This document shows positions 1 to 8,718 of a stretch of DNA of 64,000 nucleotides, in pieces. The stretch covers positions 744,001-808,000 of the forward strand of contig NZ_VIWV01000001.1 of NCBI RefSeq assembly GCF_007829875.1. The letters run 5' to 3'. Position 1 is the stretch's first letter. Each line of letters starts with the position of its first letter. The DNA is from Streptomyces capillispiralis. Lineage in GTDB: Bacteria; Actinomycetota; Actinomycetes; Streptomycetales; Streptomycetaceae. Made by a program: the position numbers and the translations under genes. The notes below the pieces were generated by a model that saw only the letters and a program-made list of their open reading frames with translations, made no database searches and was not told the DNA's origin.

Positions 1-483
1 ATGGCGGCGGTGGCCGTGGGCTGCGACCCGGTGGTGGCCGTCGACCCGGTCGGCTCCCGCCGTGCCCTGGCCACCGCACTCGGCGCTCGGGCGGCCCTGC
101 CGCCCGGGGACGGCCTGGTGGCGGCGCTGCGCGACCTCACCGGCGGTGGTGCGCACCATGTCGTCGAGACCACCGGCCGTCCGGAGATGGCCCGCCGAGG
201 TGTCGGCGCGCTGCGCCCGCGCGGTGACCTCGCCCTCCTGGGACTGGGGGGCGAGGTGACGTTCGACGTGATGGGCCTGCTCGCCAAGGGGGTCCGCGTC
301 CACGGGGTGATCGAGGGGGACTCCGTTCCCGGCCGGTTCCTGCCCGAGCTGATCGGCCTGTACGGGCGTGGGCTCTTCCCGCTCGACCGGCTGGTCACCA
401 CGTTCCCGTTCGAGGACATCGGCGCGGCCGTGGCGGCCATGGCGGACGGCGGCGTCGTCAAGCCGGTCCTCACCTTCCCCTGA
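1..483 (+). CDS. Zinc-type alcohol dehydrogenase, C-terminal part (cut by window start)
   Basis: The 160 visible residues are the C-terminal cofactor-domain portion of a medium-chain dehydrogenase/reductase. They show the VVETTGRPEMARRGVGALRP stretch with a following GLGG loop, and the family's usual end, in which the last strands finish in VVKPVLTFP. The catalytic zinc ligands and the GxGxxG loop lie upstream of the window, so the metal site and the real start cannot be judged. Aryl- or short-chain-alcohol oxidation with NAD(P) is the family role; the substrate is unknown. It reads towards the tandem-HTH TetR gene 103 bases downstream, which might be functionally linked. The family assignment is fairly sure, the substrate is not. 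Confidence 0.75.
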   Translation: MAAVAVGCDPVVAVDPVGSRRALATALGARAALPPGDGLVAALRDLTGGGAHHVVETTGRPEMARRGVGALRPRGDLALLGLGGEVTFDVMGLLAKGVRVHGVIEGDSVPGRFLPELIGLYGRGLFPLDRLVTTFPFEDIGAAVAAMADGGVVKPVLTFP

Positions 484-586
484 CCGTCCGCTCCGGCACC
501 GGGAACGGCGGTGCGCCGCGGAAGTCAGGGGCCCGCGCGGGTCCGTGCCGAGACAGTCCGGCGTCCTGACGGCCTGTGGTTGACTG

Positions 587-1789
587 ATGCGCATGGCCCC
601 CGCCTCCCCGTCCGCCCGTCCGGCCGCGACCACCGGGCCGGCCGCGGCCACGCGACCGCGCAACCGCAAGCAGCTCATCGTCGAGGCGGCCGGGCGGGTC
701 TTCAGCGAGCGCGGCTACCACAAGGCGTCGATGGAGGAGGTCGCGGCCGGCGTGGGCATCACCGCGGCCGCCCTGTACCGGCACTTCCCGAACAAGTACG
801 CGCTGTTCGCCGAGTGCGCCCACGTCATGGTGGACGGGCTGGTCGCCGCGCTGGACGAGGTGCCGTCCGGGGCGTCCCTGACGGACGTCCTCGCCGCCGT
901 CACCCGGGTCACCACCGCCCATCGCGCGGCGGGCGGCGTGTACCGGTGGGAGGCCCGGTACCTCGACCGCGAGGACCGCCGGCGTCTCGGGGTGAAGTTC
1001 GCCCGCCTGGTGGGGCGGGTCGACGAGGCGGTGCAGCGCGAGCACCCGCTGCCCGACGAGCGTCTGCGGGCCATGGCGGCCCTCGGTGCGATCGGGTCCA
1101 TCACGATGCACCACACCTCCATCGCCCAGCGGCGGGCGGAGGACCTGCTGCTGGCGTCCGCCCTGCGCGTGGCCGCGACCGATCCCGCGGCGGGGCGGCC
1201 GGCCGCGCACCCCGTCGAGCTGCCCGCCCACCCGGTGCCGCGCACCCGGCGCGCGGAGATCCTCGCGGCCGCCATCCCGCTGTTCGCCCGGGACGGGTTC
1301 GCCAACGTCACGAACGGGCAGATCGCGGAGGCGGTGGGGCTGACCCCGTCCGCCCTCTACCGCCACTACCCCGGCAAGATCGACATCCTGGCGGCGGCGT
1401 GTTTGCAGGCGGCGGGGTTGCTGGCGCAGGGGGTGGAGCGGAGTCTGCACGGGGTGTCCGGCCCGCACGACGCCCTCGTGGCGCTGGCGGCGACGCATGT
1501 GGCGTACAGCTTCGAGTACACCGAGCTCACCGGCGTCGCCGAGGCCGAGCTGGCCGGTCTTCCGCCCGGTCTGCGGCGTCCCGTGGTGCTCGCGCAGCGG
1601 GAGTACATCGCCGTCTGGGAGCAGCAGTTGCGGCTGGCCCGTCCGGAGCTGGACCCGCGACAGGTGCGGGTGCTGGTGCACGCGGGGTTCGGTGTGGTGG
1701 TCGAGGCGGGACGCCGGCTGCGGTGGCAGGACCGTCCCGGCCATCGTGAGGCCGTGACCGCGCTGGTCGTGGGTGCCCTGGGGCTGTGA
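587..1789 (+). CDS. TetR-family regulator with two HTH domains in tandem
   Basis: This 400-residue protein carries two separate TetR-type helix-turn-helix domains, at residues about 28-74 (ITAAALYRHFPNKYALF) and 219-268 (LTPSALYRHYPGKIDIL), each followed by an all-alpha ligand-type region. Ordinary TetR proteins are about 200 residues with one HTH, so this looks like an internal duplication or fusion, and it could bind DNA as a pseudo-dimer within one chain. ATG at 587 is used because the upstream sequence has no better start; there is no clear ribosome binding site, so a leaderless message is possible. It follows the truncated dehydrogenase on the same strand. The ligand and targets cannot be read from the sequence. 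Confidence 0.85.
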   Translation: MRMAPASPSARPAATTGPAAATRPRNRKQLIVEAAGRVFSERGYHKASMEEVAAGVGITAAALYRHFPNKYALFAECAHVMVDGLVAALDEVPSGASLTDVLAAVTRVTTAHRAAGGVYRWEARYLDREDRRRLGVKFARLVGRVDEAVQREHPLPDERLRAMAALGAIGSITMHHTSIAQRRAEDLLLASALRVAATDPAAGRPAAHPVELPAHPVPRTRRAEILAAAIPLFARDGFANVTNGQIAEAVGLTPSALYRHYPGKIDILAAACLQAAGLLAQGVERSLHGVSGPHDALVALAATHVAYSFEYTELTGVAEAELAGLPPGLRRPVVLAQREYIAVWEQQLRLARPELDPRQVRVLVHAGFGVVVEAGRRLRWQDRPGHREAVTALVVGALGL

Positions 1790-1894
1790 CGGGCGGGCCC
1801 CGGCCCTCGTGGGGTTCGGGTGCGCGGGTCCCCCCTGGCGCCCGCCCCTCGGACCGTCTGCCGCGGGGCGGGCGAGCGGGAGCGGGGCGACGGC

Positions 1895-3094
1895 TCAGGC
1901 CGGCCTGTTGCCGGTGGGGATCGTGATGGGGGTGGTGGTCCCGGAGGAACCCTTGTTGAGGAACAGCATGGCCAGGGCGCGCACGAACTGGTCGACCATG
2001 TAGAAGGTGCCGGGCATGACGGGTGACAGTCCCTCGCGGAACAGGATGTAGGCCGGCCATGCGGTGCGGACCAGGGCCGCCGCCGCGTAGTCGCGCTTCA
2101 GTCCCAGCCAGTCGCCGACCTCGTCGCTGAGCACGTAGCGCACGAACTCGTTGAGGAACCCGCGCGTGACGCCGAGGTCGATCTGCGCGGTCAGGCCGAG
2201 CAGTTCCTCGGCCAGGGCGATGCCCTCGGTCGACGGGCTGAGGACCGGGGTGAGCAGCTGCTCGGACTGCTTCTCGGCGGCCGCCCAGGTGCGGGGGATG
2301 TGCTCGTACGGCACACCGAGCAGGTGGACGGCGACCTGCCAGGAGTGCAGGAACGCCTCCTGGTCCGCGGCCGGGTACGGGATCCTCCAGTCGAGCAGCC
2401 TGCGGTGCACGTAGGTGCCCAGGCTGTGGAAGGTGACGAGGATGTCGGCGGCGCTGATCGGGATGGTCTCGTCGGCGACCGCCCGCCAGTGCGGGGACCG
2501 CGGCAGCAGGTGACGTACCGCGGCGTGCACCACGCGGGTCTTGTTGGCGGTGACGACGAACTGTCCCGACGGCTCGAAGGCGCCCAGCTCGGACAGGTCG
2601 TAGCCGAAGGTGAAGGTCTTGGCCGCGCGGTCCTGCATGTCGGCGCCGCCCGCGGACCAGTAGACGCTCTTGGCCTCGCGCGGGATCACGGTGCTCATGA
2701 TGCCGCTGCCGAGGCCGTACAGCATGAAGAGGTAGGTGTCCCTGCGCCGGTTGAAGTCGGCGGCGCGGGTCAGCTTGGCGGGGTCGGCCCAGGAGGGCAG
2801 CCGGTTGACCTGCCGCAGGTACGCGGTGAAGTCGGCCGGCAGGCCGCTGGGCAGCGGGTCGTTGTTGTTCACCCACGACGCCCAGGCGGTGTTGATGGCC
2901 GGCACGTGTCCGTTGTCGAGCATGGACGCCATCAGGGGGTCCGCCGCGTCGTCCCAGATCCACTCCGGACCGGTGCCCGCGGCGGCTCCGGTCACCGGTC
3001 CCGTCGACGCCGACGCCATCGCGGGGCTCGTCACGCCCACGAGGCCGAGCGCGACACCCAGTGACAGTGCCTTTCGCCTGCTGAGGTTCTCCAT
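1895..3094 (-). CDS. lcp: Latex-clearing protein (rubber oxygenase), Tat-exported
   Basis: The 399-residue product belongs to the MpaB/DUF2236 oxygenase group and closely matches latex-clearing protein, a heme-b dioxygenase that cleaves cis-1,4-polyisoprene outside the cell. The N-terminus has a twin-arginine signal (SRRKALSLG followed by a hydrophobic stretch to AMA, about residue 27). The family's functional residues are present at a constant offset of 8 from my recollection of the published Lcp-K30 numbering: E140, R156, K159, T160, R187, heme-ligand H190 and R194. The length matches the characterised enzyme (about 400). It is transcribed away from the amino-acid oxidase gene. No partner genes for oligo-isoprenoid uptake are seen here. 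Confidence 0.87.
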   Translation of the reverse strand: MENLSRRKALSLGVALGLVGVTSPAMASASTGPVTGAAAGTGPEWIWDDAADPLMASMLDNGHVPAINTAWASWVNNNDPLPSGLPADFTAYLRQVNRLPSWADPAKLTRAADFNRRRDTYLFMLYGLGSGIMSTVIPREAKSVYWSAGGADMQDRAAKTFTFGYDLSELGAFEPSGQFVVTANKTRVVHAAVRHLLPRSPHWRAVADETIPISAADILVTFHSLGTYVHRRLLDWRIPYPAADQEAFLHSWQVAVHLLGVPYEHIPRTWAAAEKQSEQLLTPVLSPSTEGIALAEELLGLTAQIDLGVTRGFLNEFVRYVLSDEVGDWLGLKRDYAAAALVRTAWPAYILFREGLSPVMPGTFYMVDQFVRALAMLFLNKGSSGTTTPITIPTGNRPA

Positions 3095-3406
3095 TGACTT
3101 ACCTGCTTCCCTGATGGGTCAGAGGGGTTTCAGATGCCTTCGCAGACTTGCCAGTTGCGCGACCGATGGGTGCTGGATCCCGTCGCACAGATGTGATTTT
3201 CGATTAACATAGCGAGGTGCGTTGCTGTCGGCAATGGTGGTGACGGAGCGCTCGTCGCCCGCGTCGGCGGACGGGCCGTCCGTTCCCCCGGCGGCTGCGC
3301 CTGCCGCATCCGCCGTGACGTCAGGGTTCGTGGCCCCTTAGCTCCTTCGGGTCAACGCCGCGGCGAAGGCGGGCGGCCGGTCACGTCCGCCGGTACAAAG
3401 ACCGCC
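3095..3406. other. Divergent promoter region between lcp and the amino-acid oxidase
   Basis: This gene-free stretch of 312 bases separates two divergently transcribed exported oxidases. The only AT-rich patch lies near 3195-3212 (TTTTCGATTAACATAG) and is the likely promoter zone for lcp on the minus strand. I see no convincing ORF, operator palindrome or terminator. Confidence 0.4.
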
Positions 3407-5410
3407 ATGACTGATGATCACGCAGTGGGGCGCTCGGACGGCGGTTTCTCCCGGCGGAGCTTCGCGGCGGCGGCCGGCACGGCCACGCTGGCGACGGCCC
3501 TGACCGGCGGTGTCGCCGACGCCCTGCCGGCCCCGGCCGCTCCGGCCGCTCCGGCCGACAAACGCGGCACCGACTTCGACCGGTGCCTGGCCGTCGCCCG
3601 CGCCCTCCTCGTCCTGGACGCCGACGACCGTCCCCTCGTCCCGCGGTACCACAGCGTCCTGCGCGAAGGGCTGCCGGCCCAGCGCCGGACCCGGCCCAAG
3701 GACGTCCTGGTGATCGGCGCCGGACCGGCCGGCCTCGTGACCGCCTGGCTGCTGAAGAGGGCGGGCCACCGGGTGACGGTGCTGGAGGCCAACGGCAACC
3801 GGGCGGGCGGACGCATCAAGACCTTCCGCAGCGGTGGCCACGAAGGCGCCGAACAGCCCTTCGCCGATCCCCGCCAGTACGCCGAGGCGGGCGCGATGCG
3901 CATCCCGGGCAGCCACCCCCTGGTGATGGAGCTGATCGACCAGTTCGGGCTGGAGAAGCGGCGCTTCCACTACGTCGACGTCGACGGCGAGGGACGCCCC
4001 GCCAACCGCACCTGGATCCACGTCAACGGTGTCCGCGTGCGGCGCGCCGACTACGCCCGCGCGCCCCGGCGCGTGAACCGGTCGTTCGGTGTCCCCCGGG
4101 CCCACTGGGACACTCCCGCCGGCACCATCCTGCGCTCCGTCCTGGATCCGGTGCGCGACGAGTTCAGTCATGTCGGCCGCGACGGCAAGCGGGTCGAGAA
4201 GCCGCTCCCGGAGCGGCTGAAGGGCTGGGCCCGTGTGGTGCAGCGGTTCGGTGACTGGTCGATGTTCCGCTTCCTGACCGAGCACGCCGGGCTGGACGAA
4301 CGGACCATCGACCTGATCGGCACCCTGGAGAACCTCACCTCACGCCTGCCCCTGTCCTTCATCCACAGCTTCATCGGCTCCTCCCTCATCAGCCCCGACA
4401 CGCCCTTCTACGAGCTGGAGGGCGGCACGGCCGTACTGCCGGACGCACTGCTGGAACGGGTGCGCAAGGAGGTGCGGTTCGACCGCCGTGTCACACGCGT
4501 CGAGTACCACCACCCGGACCGGCCCGCGCCGGACACCGGGCACGTCCGGGGCAAGGGTCCGCACGTGTGGGTGGACACCGTGTCGGAGGGCCGCGGCGGC
4601 CCCGTCGTACGGGAGCAGTTCACCGCCGACGTCGCCGTGGTCACGGTGCCGTTCTCCGGTCTGCGCCACGTGCAGATCGACCCGCCCCTGTCGTACCGCA
4701 AGCGCCGGGCGGTCGCCGAGATGCACTACGACAGCGCGACCAAGGTGCTGCTGGAGTTCAGCCGTCGCTGGTGGGAGTTCGACGAGGCCGACTGGAAGCG
4801 GGAGCTGGGGGCCGTCGACCCGGGTCTGTACGACGCCTACCGCACCGGCCGCGCCGCGGCGGACGGCAGCCTGCTCGGCGCCCACCCCTCCGTGCCCGCC
4901 GGGCACATCACACCGGGCCAGCGCACGCACTATGCCGCCAACCGCCCGAGCGCCCGGGACCAGCCGGAGGCGGTCGACGTCGTGGGCGGCGGCTCGGTGT
5001 CGGACAACGCCAACCGGTTCATGTTCCACCCCTCCCACCGGATTCCGGGCAGCGCGGGAGGTGTGGTCCTGGCCTCCTACAGCTGGGCGGACGACGCCCT
5101 GCGCTGGGACTCCCTGGACGACGACGCGCGGTACCCGCACGCGCTGTGCGGCCTCCAGCAGGTCTACGGCCAGCGCATCGAGGTGTTCTACACCGGCGCG
5201 GGCCGCACCCAGAGCTGGCTGCGCGACCCGTACGCCTACGGGGAGGCGTCCGTGCTCCTGCCCGGGCAGCACACGGAGTTGCTGCCCGCCGTCCCCGTGC
5301 GCGAGGGGCCGTTGCACTTCGCCGGGGACCACACGTCCGTCAAACCGGCGTGGATCGAGGGCGCGGTGGAGTCCGCCGTGCGGGCCGCCCTGGAGATCCA
5401 CACCGCTTGA
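3407..5410 (+). CDS. Exported L-glutamate-oxidase-like flavin amine oxidase
   Basis: The 667-residue protein has a Tat-type signal (RRSFAAAAG, residues 16-24), an ADP-binding loop VIGAGPAG (102-109) followed by the FAD strand [15 protein letters not shown], and a C-terminal FAD-domain end (FAGDH, then [10 protein letters not shown]). Throughout it resembles the secreted L-glutamate oxidase of Streptomyces sp. X-119-6. The Arg/His pair assigned there to substrate carboxylate binding (R305, H312) is conserved as R313 and H320 in [12 protein letters not shown], and the substrate-pocket Trp region AWIEG is also kept. The expected reaction is oxidative deamination of an L-amino acid to the 2-oxo acid, ammonia and H2O2. 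Glutamate is favoured but other L-amino acids remain possible. The gene is monocistronic, followed by 9-bp repeats and a strong terminator. Confidence 0.85.
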   Translation: MTDDHAVGRSDGGFSRRSFAAAAGTATLATALTGGVADALPAPAAPAAPADKRGTDFDRCLAVARALLVLDADDRPLVPRYHSVLREGLPAQRRTRPKDVLVIGAGPAGLVTAWLLKRAGHRVTVLEANGNRAGGRIKTFRSGGHEGAEQPFADPRQYAEAGAMRIPGSHPLVMELIDQFGLEKRRFHYVDVDGEGRPANRTWIHVNGVRVRRADYARAPRRVNRSFGVPRAHWDTPAGTILRSVLDPVRDEFSHVGRDGKRVEKPLPERLKGWARVVQRFGDWSMFRFLTEHAGLDERTIDLIGTLENLTSRLPLSFIHSFIGSSLISPDTPFYELEGGTAVLPDALLERVRKEVRFDRRVTRVEYHHPDRPAPDTGHVRGKGPHVWVDTVSEGRGGPVVREQFTADVAVVTVPFSGLRHVQIDPPLSYRKRRAVAEMHYDSATKVLLEFSRRWWEFDEADWKRELGAVDPGLYDAYRTGRAAADGSLLGAHPSVPAGHITPGQRTHYAANRPSARDQPEAVDVVGGGSVSDNANRFMFHPSHRIPGSAGGVVLASYSWADDALRWDSLDDDARYPHALCGLQQVYGQRIEVFYTGAGRTQSWLRDPYAYGEASVLLPGQHTELLPAVPVREGPLHFAGDHTSVKPAWIEGAVESAVRAALEIHTA

Positions 5411-5427
5411 GCCGCCCGCCCACCCGA

Positions 5428-5490
5428 TCCGCGCGATCCGCATAGTCCGCATGATCCGCGTGGTCCGCATGATCCGCGTGGTCCACTCGG
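5428..5490. repeat. Seven 9-bp tandem repeats after the oxidase gene
   Basis: Seven units of nine bases (TCCGCATGA, TCCGCGTGG and close variants, the last degenerate) follow the oxidase stop codon directly and precede the terminator. They are noncoding. The array could vary in copy number among strains. Confidence 0.75.
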
Positions 5491-5505
5491 CCATGACCTG
5501 GCCGG

Positions 5506-5535
5506 CGGGCCCCGGCGCACCCGCGCCGGGGCCCG
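5506..5535. terminator. Hairpin terminator between convergent genes
   Basis: A perfect 13-bp inverted repeat (left arm CGGGCCCCGGCGC) encloses a 4-base loop between the oxidase gene and the convergent DJ-1/PfpI gene. There is no U-tract, as is usual in high-GC actinomycetes. The position fits a bidirectional terminator. Confidence 0.7.
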
Positions 5536-5594
5536 CAGTTCTCACACCGGCACCCGGCGGGCCCCGTCCCGCTCACGGTGCCGCCGGGCCCCGG

Positions 5595-6326
5595 TCAGCG
5601 GCCGGCCCGCGCCGTCCACACCGTGCCGCGGGCCTCGTACTCGAGCATGGCTTCCAGACCGACCGCGGCGTCCGCGCCTAGCTCCCGGCGCACCAGCCAC
5701 AGGGCGAGGTCCAGCCCGGAGGTCACCCCGCCGGCGGTGACCAGGTCGCCGTCGTCGACCACGCGGGCGTTCTTCAGCACACCGCCCTGCCGTTCCAGGT
5801 CGGCCCGGGCCCGGTGATGGGTGGTGCAGGGGCGTCCGGAGGTCAGCCCGGCGGCGGAGAGCAGCATCACGCCCGTGCACAGGGCGCTGACGGTCAGGCC
5901 GGGGCGGGCCGCGGCGGCCAGCGCGCGCGGCAGGGAGCCCCGCCCGATCTCCGCCCACACCCCGGGGTCCTCGCGGCGCGCGTAGCCCCCGCCGGGGACG
6001 ACGAGGAGGTCCGCCTCCTCCGGGGCCCACTCGTGGTCGACGCGCAGCCTGGTGCCGTAGGCGGCCCTGACGGTGCGGGGGCCGTCGAGGGTGACGTAGC
6101 GGACCTCCACGTCCCGGTCGGTGAAGTAGCCGGAGGCGGCGAACACCTCGTAAGGGGCGGTGTAGTCGAGTTCCTCCACGCCGTCGAAGAGGACGACGTG
6201 CACGTGCAAGGGACGGCCGGGCGCGGGAGCCGCGGTGGGCGCCGCGTCGGCCCGGGTGGCGGTCGCGGCCGTCAGCGTGGCGGCGCCGAGGGCGGTGGTG
6301 GCGTGCAGGAGGGTACGGCGGTTCAT
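5595..6326 (-). CDS. Exported DJ-1/PfpI (class I glutamine-amidotransferase-like) protein
   Basis: The 243-residue protein starts with a signal peptide that may use Tat (NRRTLLHATTALGAATL, processed near ADA-A about residue 29). A DJ-1/PfpI fold follows: FDGVEELDYTAPYEVF at 47-62, VVPGGGYA at 109-116 and the nucleophile elbow SALCTG with C150. Such proteins act as isonitrile hydratases, cysteine-type hydrolases or ligand-sensing domains; the reaction here is not predictable. ATG at 6326 was chosen because it places the signal peptide at the N-terminus. A GlxA-type regulator carrying the same fold lies nearby (7129-8133) and might regulate it. Confidence 0.8.
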   Translation of the reverse strand: MNRRTLLHATTALGAATLTAATATRADAAPTAAPAPGRPLHVHVVLFDGVEELDYTAPYEVFAASGYFTDRDVEVRYVTLDGPRTVRAAYGTRLRVDHEWAPEEADLLVVPGGGYARREDPGVWAEIGRGSLPRALAAAARPGLTVSALCTGVMLLSAAGLTSGRPCTTHHRARADLERQGGVLKNARVVDDGDLVTAGGVTSGLDLALWLVRRELGADAAVGLEAMLEYEARGTVWTARAGR

Positions 6327-6421
6327 CTCGGCCGGTGCTCCACTTCTCGGTCGGTCGTGGGTGGGAGGCGGGCTCGTCCGTGGCGTACGCGGGTGCCGGG
6401 TCGTACGGGCGTCCCGTGGGG

Positions 6422-7075
6422 TCAGTTGCCCCAGCGCGCGGTGTCGGCCATGGTCTCCATCCGGGTCCGGTGCGGCGGCACGGACCTCTCCCGCAGCAGT
6501 TCGGACGCGAGGGAGAAGAGCGGGGCCTTCTCCGGGCGGTGGCGGGCCTGGGCGACGATCTCGTCGGTGAGGGTGGTGGCCATGGACAGCCGGGGATGGG
6601 CGGCGTGGATCGCGGCCCCGGTGGCGTCGTCGACGCAGTCCGTGTCCCAGCCGAAGTCCATGCCGGTCCCCTGGTGCACCAGGGCGCACAGCATGCCGCG
6701 GCGTTCGGCGATGCCCGGCGTGGTGTGCAGGGCGATGGCCTCCCACACGGCGTCGACGTCGGCGGCGGGCAGGCCCTGCGCGGTGAGGAACTCGGCGGCC
6801 GTGTCGGCGCCGTCCACCTCGAAGCGCTGATGGCGGTCGCCCGCCCGCGTCAGGCCGATGTCGTGCAGGACGCAGGCCAGGAACAGCAGTTCCGGGTCGT
6901 AGTCGCGTCCCGCCTCCGCGCCTCGGTGGTCGGCGCGCAGGCGGGCGAACAGGGCGCTGCGGACACTGTGGTTGGCCGTCGCGGTGGACTCCGTCTCGCG
7001 CACCAGGGCCAGCGCGCGGCGCGCGACGGGAGTGTCGGGGAGCGGCGGAACGCCGGTGGTCGTCTCGTCGTTCAT
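6422..7075 (-). CDS. HD-domain phosphohydrolase-like protein
   Basis: The 217-residue soluble protein has an HD metal-dependent phosphohydrolase core: an N-terminal His (NHSVRSALF), the signature HD pair in CVLHDIGL and a downstream IALHTTPG helix. It resembles cyanamide-hydratase/HD-superfamily proteins found beside DJ-1/PfpI proteins in actinomycetes. The substrate is unknown. It lies upstream of and co-directional with the DJ-1/PfpI gene (96 bases apart), and it diverges from the GlxA-type regulator with 53 bases between starts, so regulation by that protein is plausible. The start ATG at 7075 gives the conserved N-terminus; longer in-frame extensions run into the regulator gene. Confidence 0.75.
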   Translation of the reverse strand: MNDETTTGVPPLPDTPVARRALALVRETESTATANHSVRSALFARLRADHRGAEAGRDYDPELLFLACVLHDIGLTRAGDRHQRFEVDGADTAAEFLTAQGLPAADVDAVWEAIALHTTPGIAERRGMLCALVHQGTGMDFGWDTDCVDDATGAAIHAAHPRLSMATTLTDEIVAQARHRPEKAPLFSLASELLRERSVPPHRTRMETMADTARWGN

Positions 7076-7128
7076 GGCATCGATGATCGGCCGCGCCAAC
7101 TGCCGGTGACAGTGGCAGACTTGCCCGT

Positions 7129-8133
7129 ATGCGAGAGGAAGCTGCCATCCCCGCCGCACCGCACCGGGTGGCCGTCCTGGTCCTGGACGACGTGCTGCCC
7201 CTGGACCTGGGCATCCCGGCCCAGGTCTTCATCGCCGTGCCCGGCGGCCCCTACGAGCTGACCCTGTGCGGGCGGACGGCGGGGTCGATCCCGACCGCGG
7301 CGGGGTTCGACGTGACGGTGGCGGCCGGGCTGGAAGCGGTGCGCGACGCGGACACCGTGGTGGTCCCCGGGTACGCACGGCACCTGCGGGAGCTCCCGGG
7401 CGACGTGCTCGCCGCGCTGGCCGGGGCCCACGCCCGGGGCCGGCGGACGGTGTCCATCTGCACGGGCGCGTTCGCGCTGGCGGCAGCCGGAATCCTGGAC
7501 GGCCGTACGGCCACCACCCATTGGCAGTACGCCGGCGAACTGGCGGCACGGTATCCGAGGGTGTCGGTGGACCCGCGCGTGCTCTACGTGGACGAGGGGC
7601 AGGTGCTGACCTCGGCGGGCGTCGCCGCCGGCATCGACCTCTGCCTGCACCTGGTGCGACGCGACCTGGGCTCGCGGACGGCCAACCAGGTGGCGCGCGC
7701 CCTGGTGTCCGCTCCCCACCGCGACGGCGGGCAGGCGCAGTACATCAAACGGCCGCTGGCCCCCGACACCCGTGGTGTCACCCTCGCGCCCACCCGGGCG
7801 TGGGCCCTGGCCCGGCTGCACGAGCCGCTGACGGTTCCCCTGCTCGCCGCGCACGCGCACATGGCGCCGCGGACCTTCGCCCGGCGGTTCGTCGCCGAGA
7901 CCGGCACGACCCCCCTGCGGTGGCTGCTCGCCGCCCGGCTCGACCGCGCCCGGGAGCTGCTGGAGGGCACCGGACTCGCCGTGGACCAGATAGCCGACCG
8001 GTGCGGTCTGGGCAGCCCCTCGAACCTCCGGCTGCACTTCCGGCGCACCCTCGGGACGACACCCACCGCCTATCGCGCGGCGTTCACCCCGACGGCACCG
8101 CCGGGCCCGGCGCGGCCCGCCCGGTCCCGCTAG
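7129..8133 (+). CDS. GlxA-type transcriptional regulator (DJ-1/PfpI domain plus AraC HTH)
   Basis: This 334-residue protein combines an N-terminal DJ-1/PfpI domain (residues about 12-190, with Cys111 in SICTGAFALAAAG) and a C-terminal AraC/XylS double HTH (about 225-325). The second recognition region reads VDQIADRCGLGSPSNLRLHFRR and is followed by the conserved FRRTLGTTPTAYR. GlxA-type proteins usually activate genes for amino-acid or amine catabolism or isonitrile-type detoxification in response to a small molecule. The divergent HD and DJ-1/PfpI genes are the obvious targets. Its last four bases overlap the convergent acetyltransferase gene. Confidence 0.85.
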   Translation: MREEAAIPAAPHRVAVLVLDDVLPLDLGIPAQVFIAVPGGPYELTLCGRTAGSIPTAAGFDVTVAAGLEAVRDADTVVVPGYARHLRELPGDVLAALAGAHARGRRTVSICTGAFALAAAGILDGRTATTHWQYAGELAARYPRVSVDPRVLYVDEGQVLTSAGVAAGIDLCLHLVRRDLGSRTANQVARALVSAPHRDGGQAQYIKRPLAPDTRGVTLAPTRAWALARLHEPLTVPLLAAHAHMAPRTFARRFVAETGTTPLRWLLAARLDRARELLEGTGLAVDQIADRCGLGSPSNLRLHFRRTLGTTPTAYRAAFTPTAPPGPARPARSR

Positions 8134-8672
8134 CCCTTCGATGCGGGCTTCCAGTCCTGGGCGAGCAGTCCGAGCAGCACCTCGTCCAGGAACTCGCCCA
8201 TCACCCAGGCCGAGGAGCGCAGTACGCCCTCGCGGACGAAGCCGTTGCGCTCGGCGGAGCGCAGCATCGCGGAGTTGTCCGCCAGCGTCTCGATCTGCAG
8301 CCGGTGCAGGCCGCGCACGACGAAACCGTAGTGGCACAGCACCGCGACCACGTCGGTGCCGTAGCCCTGGCCGCGCGAGGACGGCAGCAGTCCCAGCCCG
8401 ATGTGCGCGCACCGGTTGTGCGTGTCGATGCCCCACAGCGTCGCGGTGCCGATCAGTGTGCCGCCGGCCAGCTCCACCACGGAGAACGGGACGCGTCCGT
8501 CCGCCTCGTCGTCCACCACGAGCCGTGGGTCCTTGGAGCCCGGTGCGATCGGCCGCCACGGTCCGGCCTCGGCCCGCGCGGAGTTGACGACGTCGTCGTA
8601 GAGCTCGGTTCGCAGGACCGGGATGTCGTCCTCGTGCCGGGCCCTCAGCCCGACCTTGTCGCCCTTCAGCAT
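8130..8672 (-). CDS. GNAT acetyltransferase (RimJ/RimL-like)
   Basis: The 180-residue protein is a GNAT-fold N-acetyltransferase of the RimJ/RimL subgroup. The acetyl-CoA loop appears as LLPSSRGQGYGTDVV (about residues 95-109) and the end of the fold as SAMLRSAERNGFVREGVLR. This subgroup acetylates protein N-termini, antibiotics or small amines; the substrate is unknown. The gene stands alone on the minus strand between two plus-strand-facing neighbours, and its stop overlaps that of the GlxA-type regulator. Confidence 0.8.
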   Translation of the reverse strand: MLKGDKVGLRARHEDDIPVLRTELYDDVVNSARAEAGPWRPIAPGSKDPRLVVDDEADGRVPFSVVELAGGTLIGTATLWGIDTHNRCAHIGLGLLPSSRGQGYGTDVVAVLCHYGFVVRGLHRLQIETLADNSAMLRSAERNGFVREGVLRSSAWVMGEFLDEVLLGLLAQDWKPASKG

Positions 8673-8718
8673 GCACGCTTCCTATCCGAGCGGACCGGAC
8701 CGCGGCAAACGAATTGGG

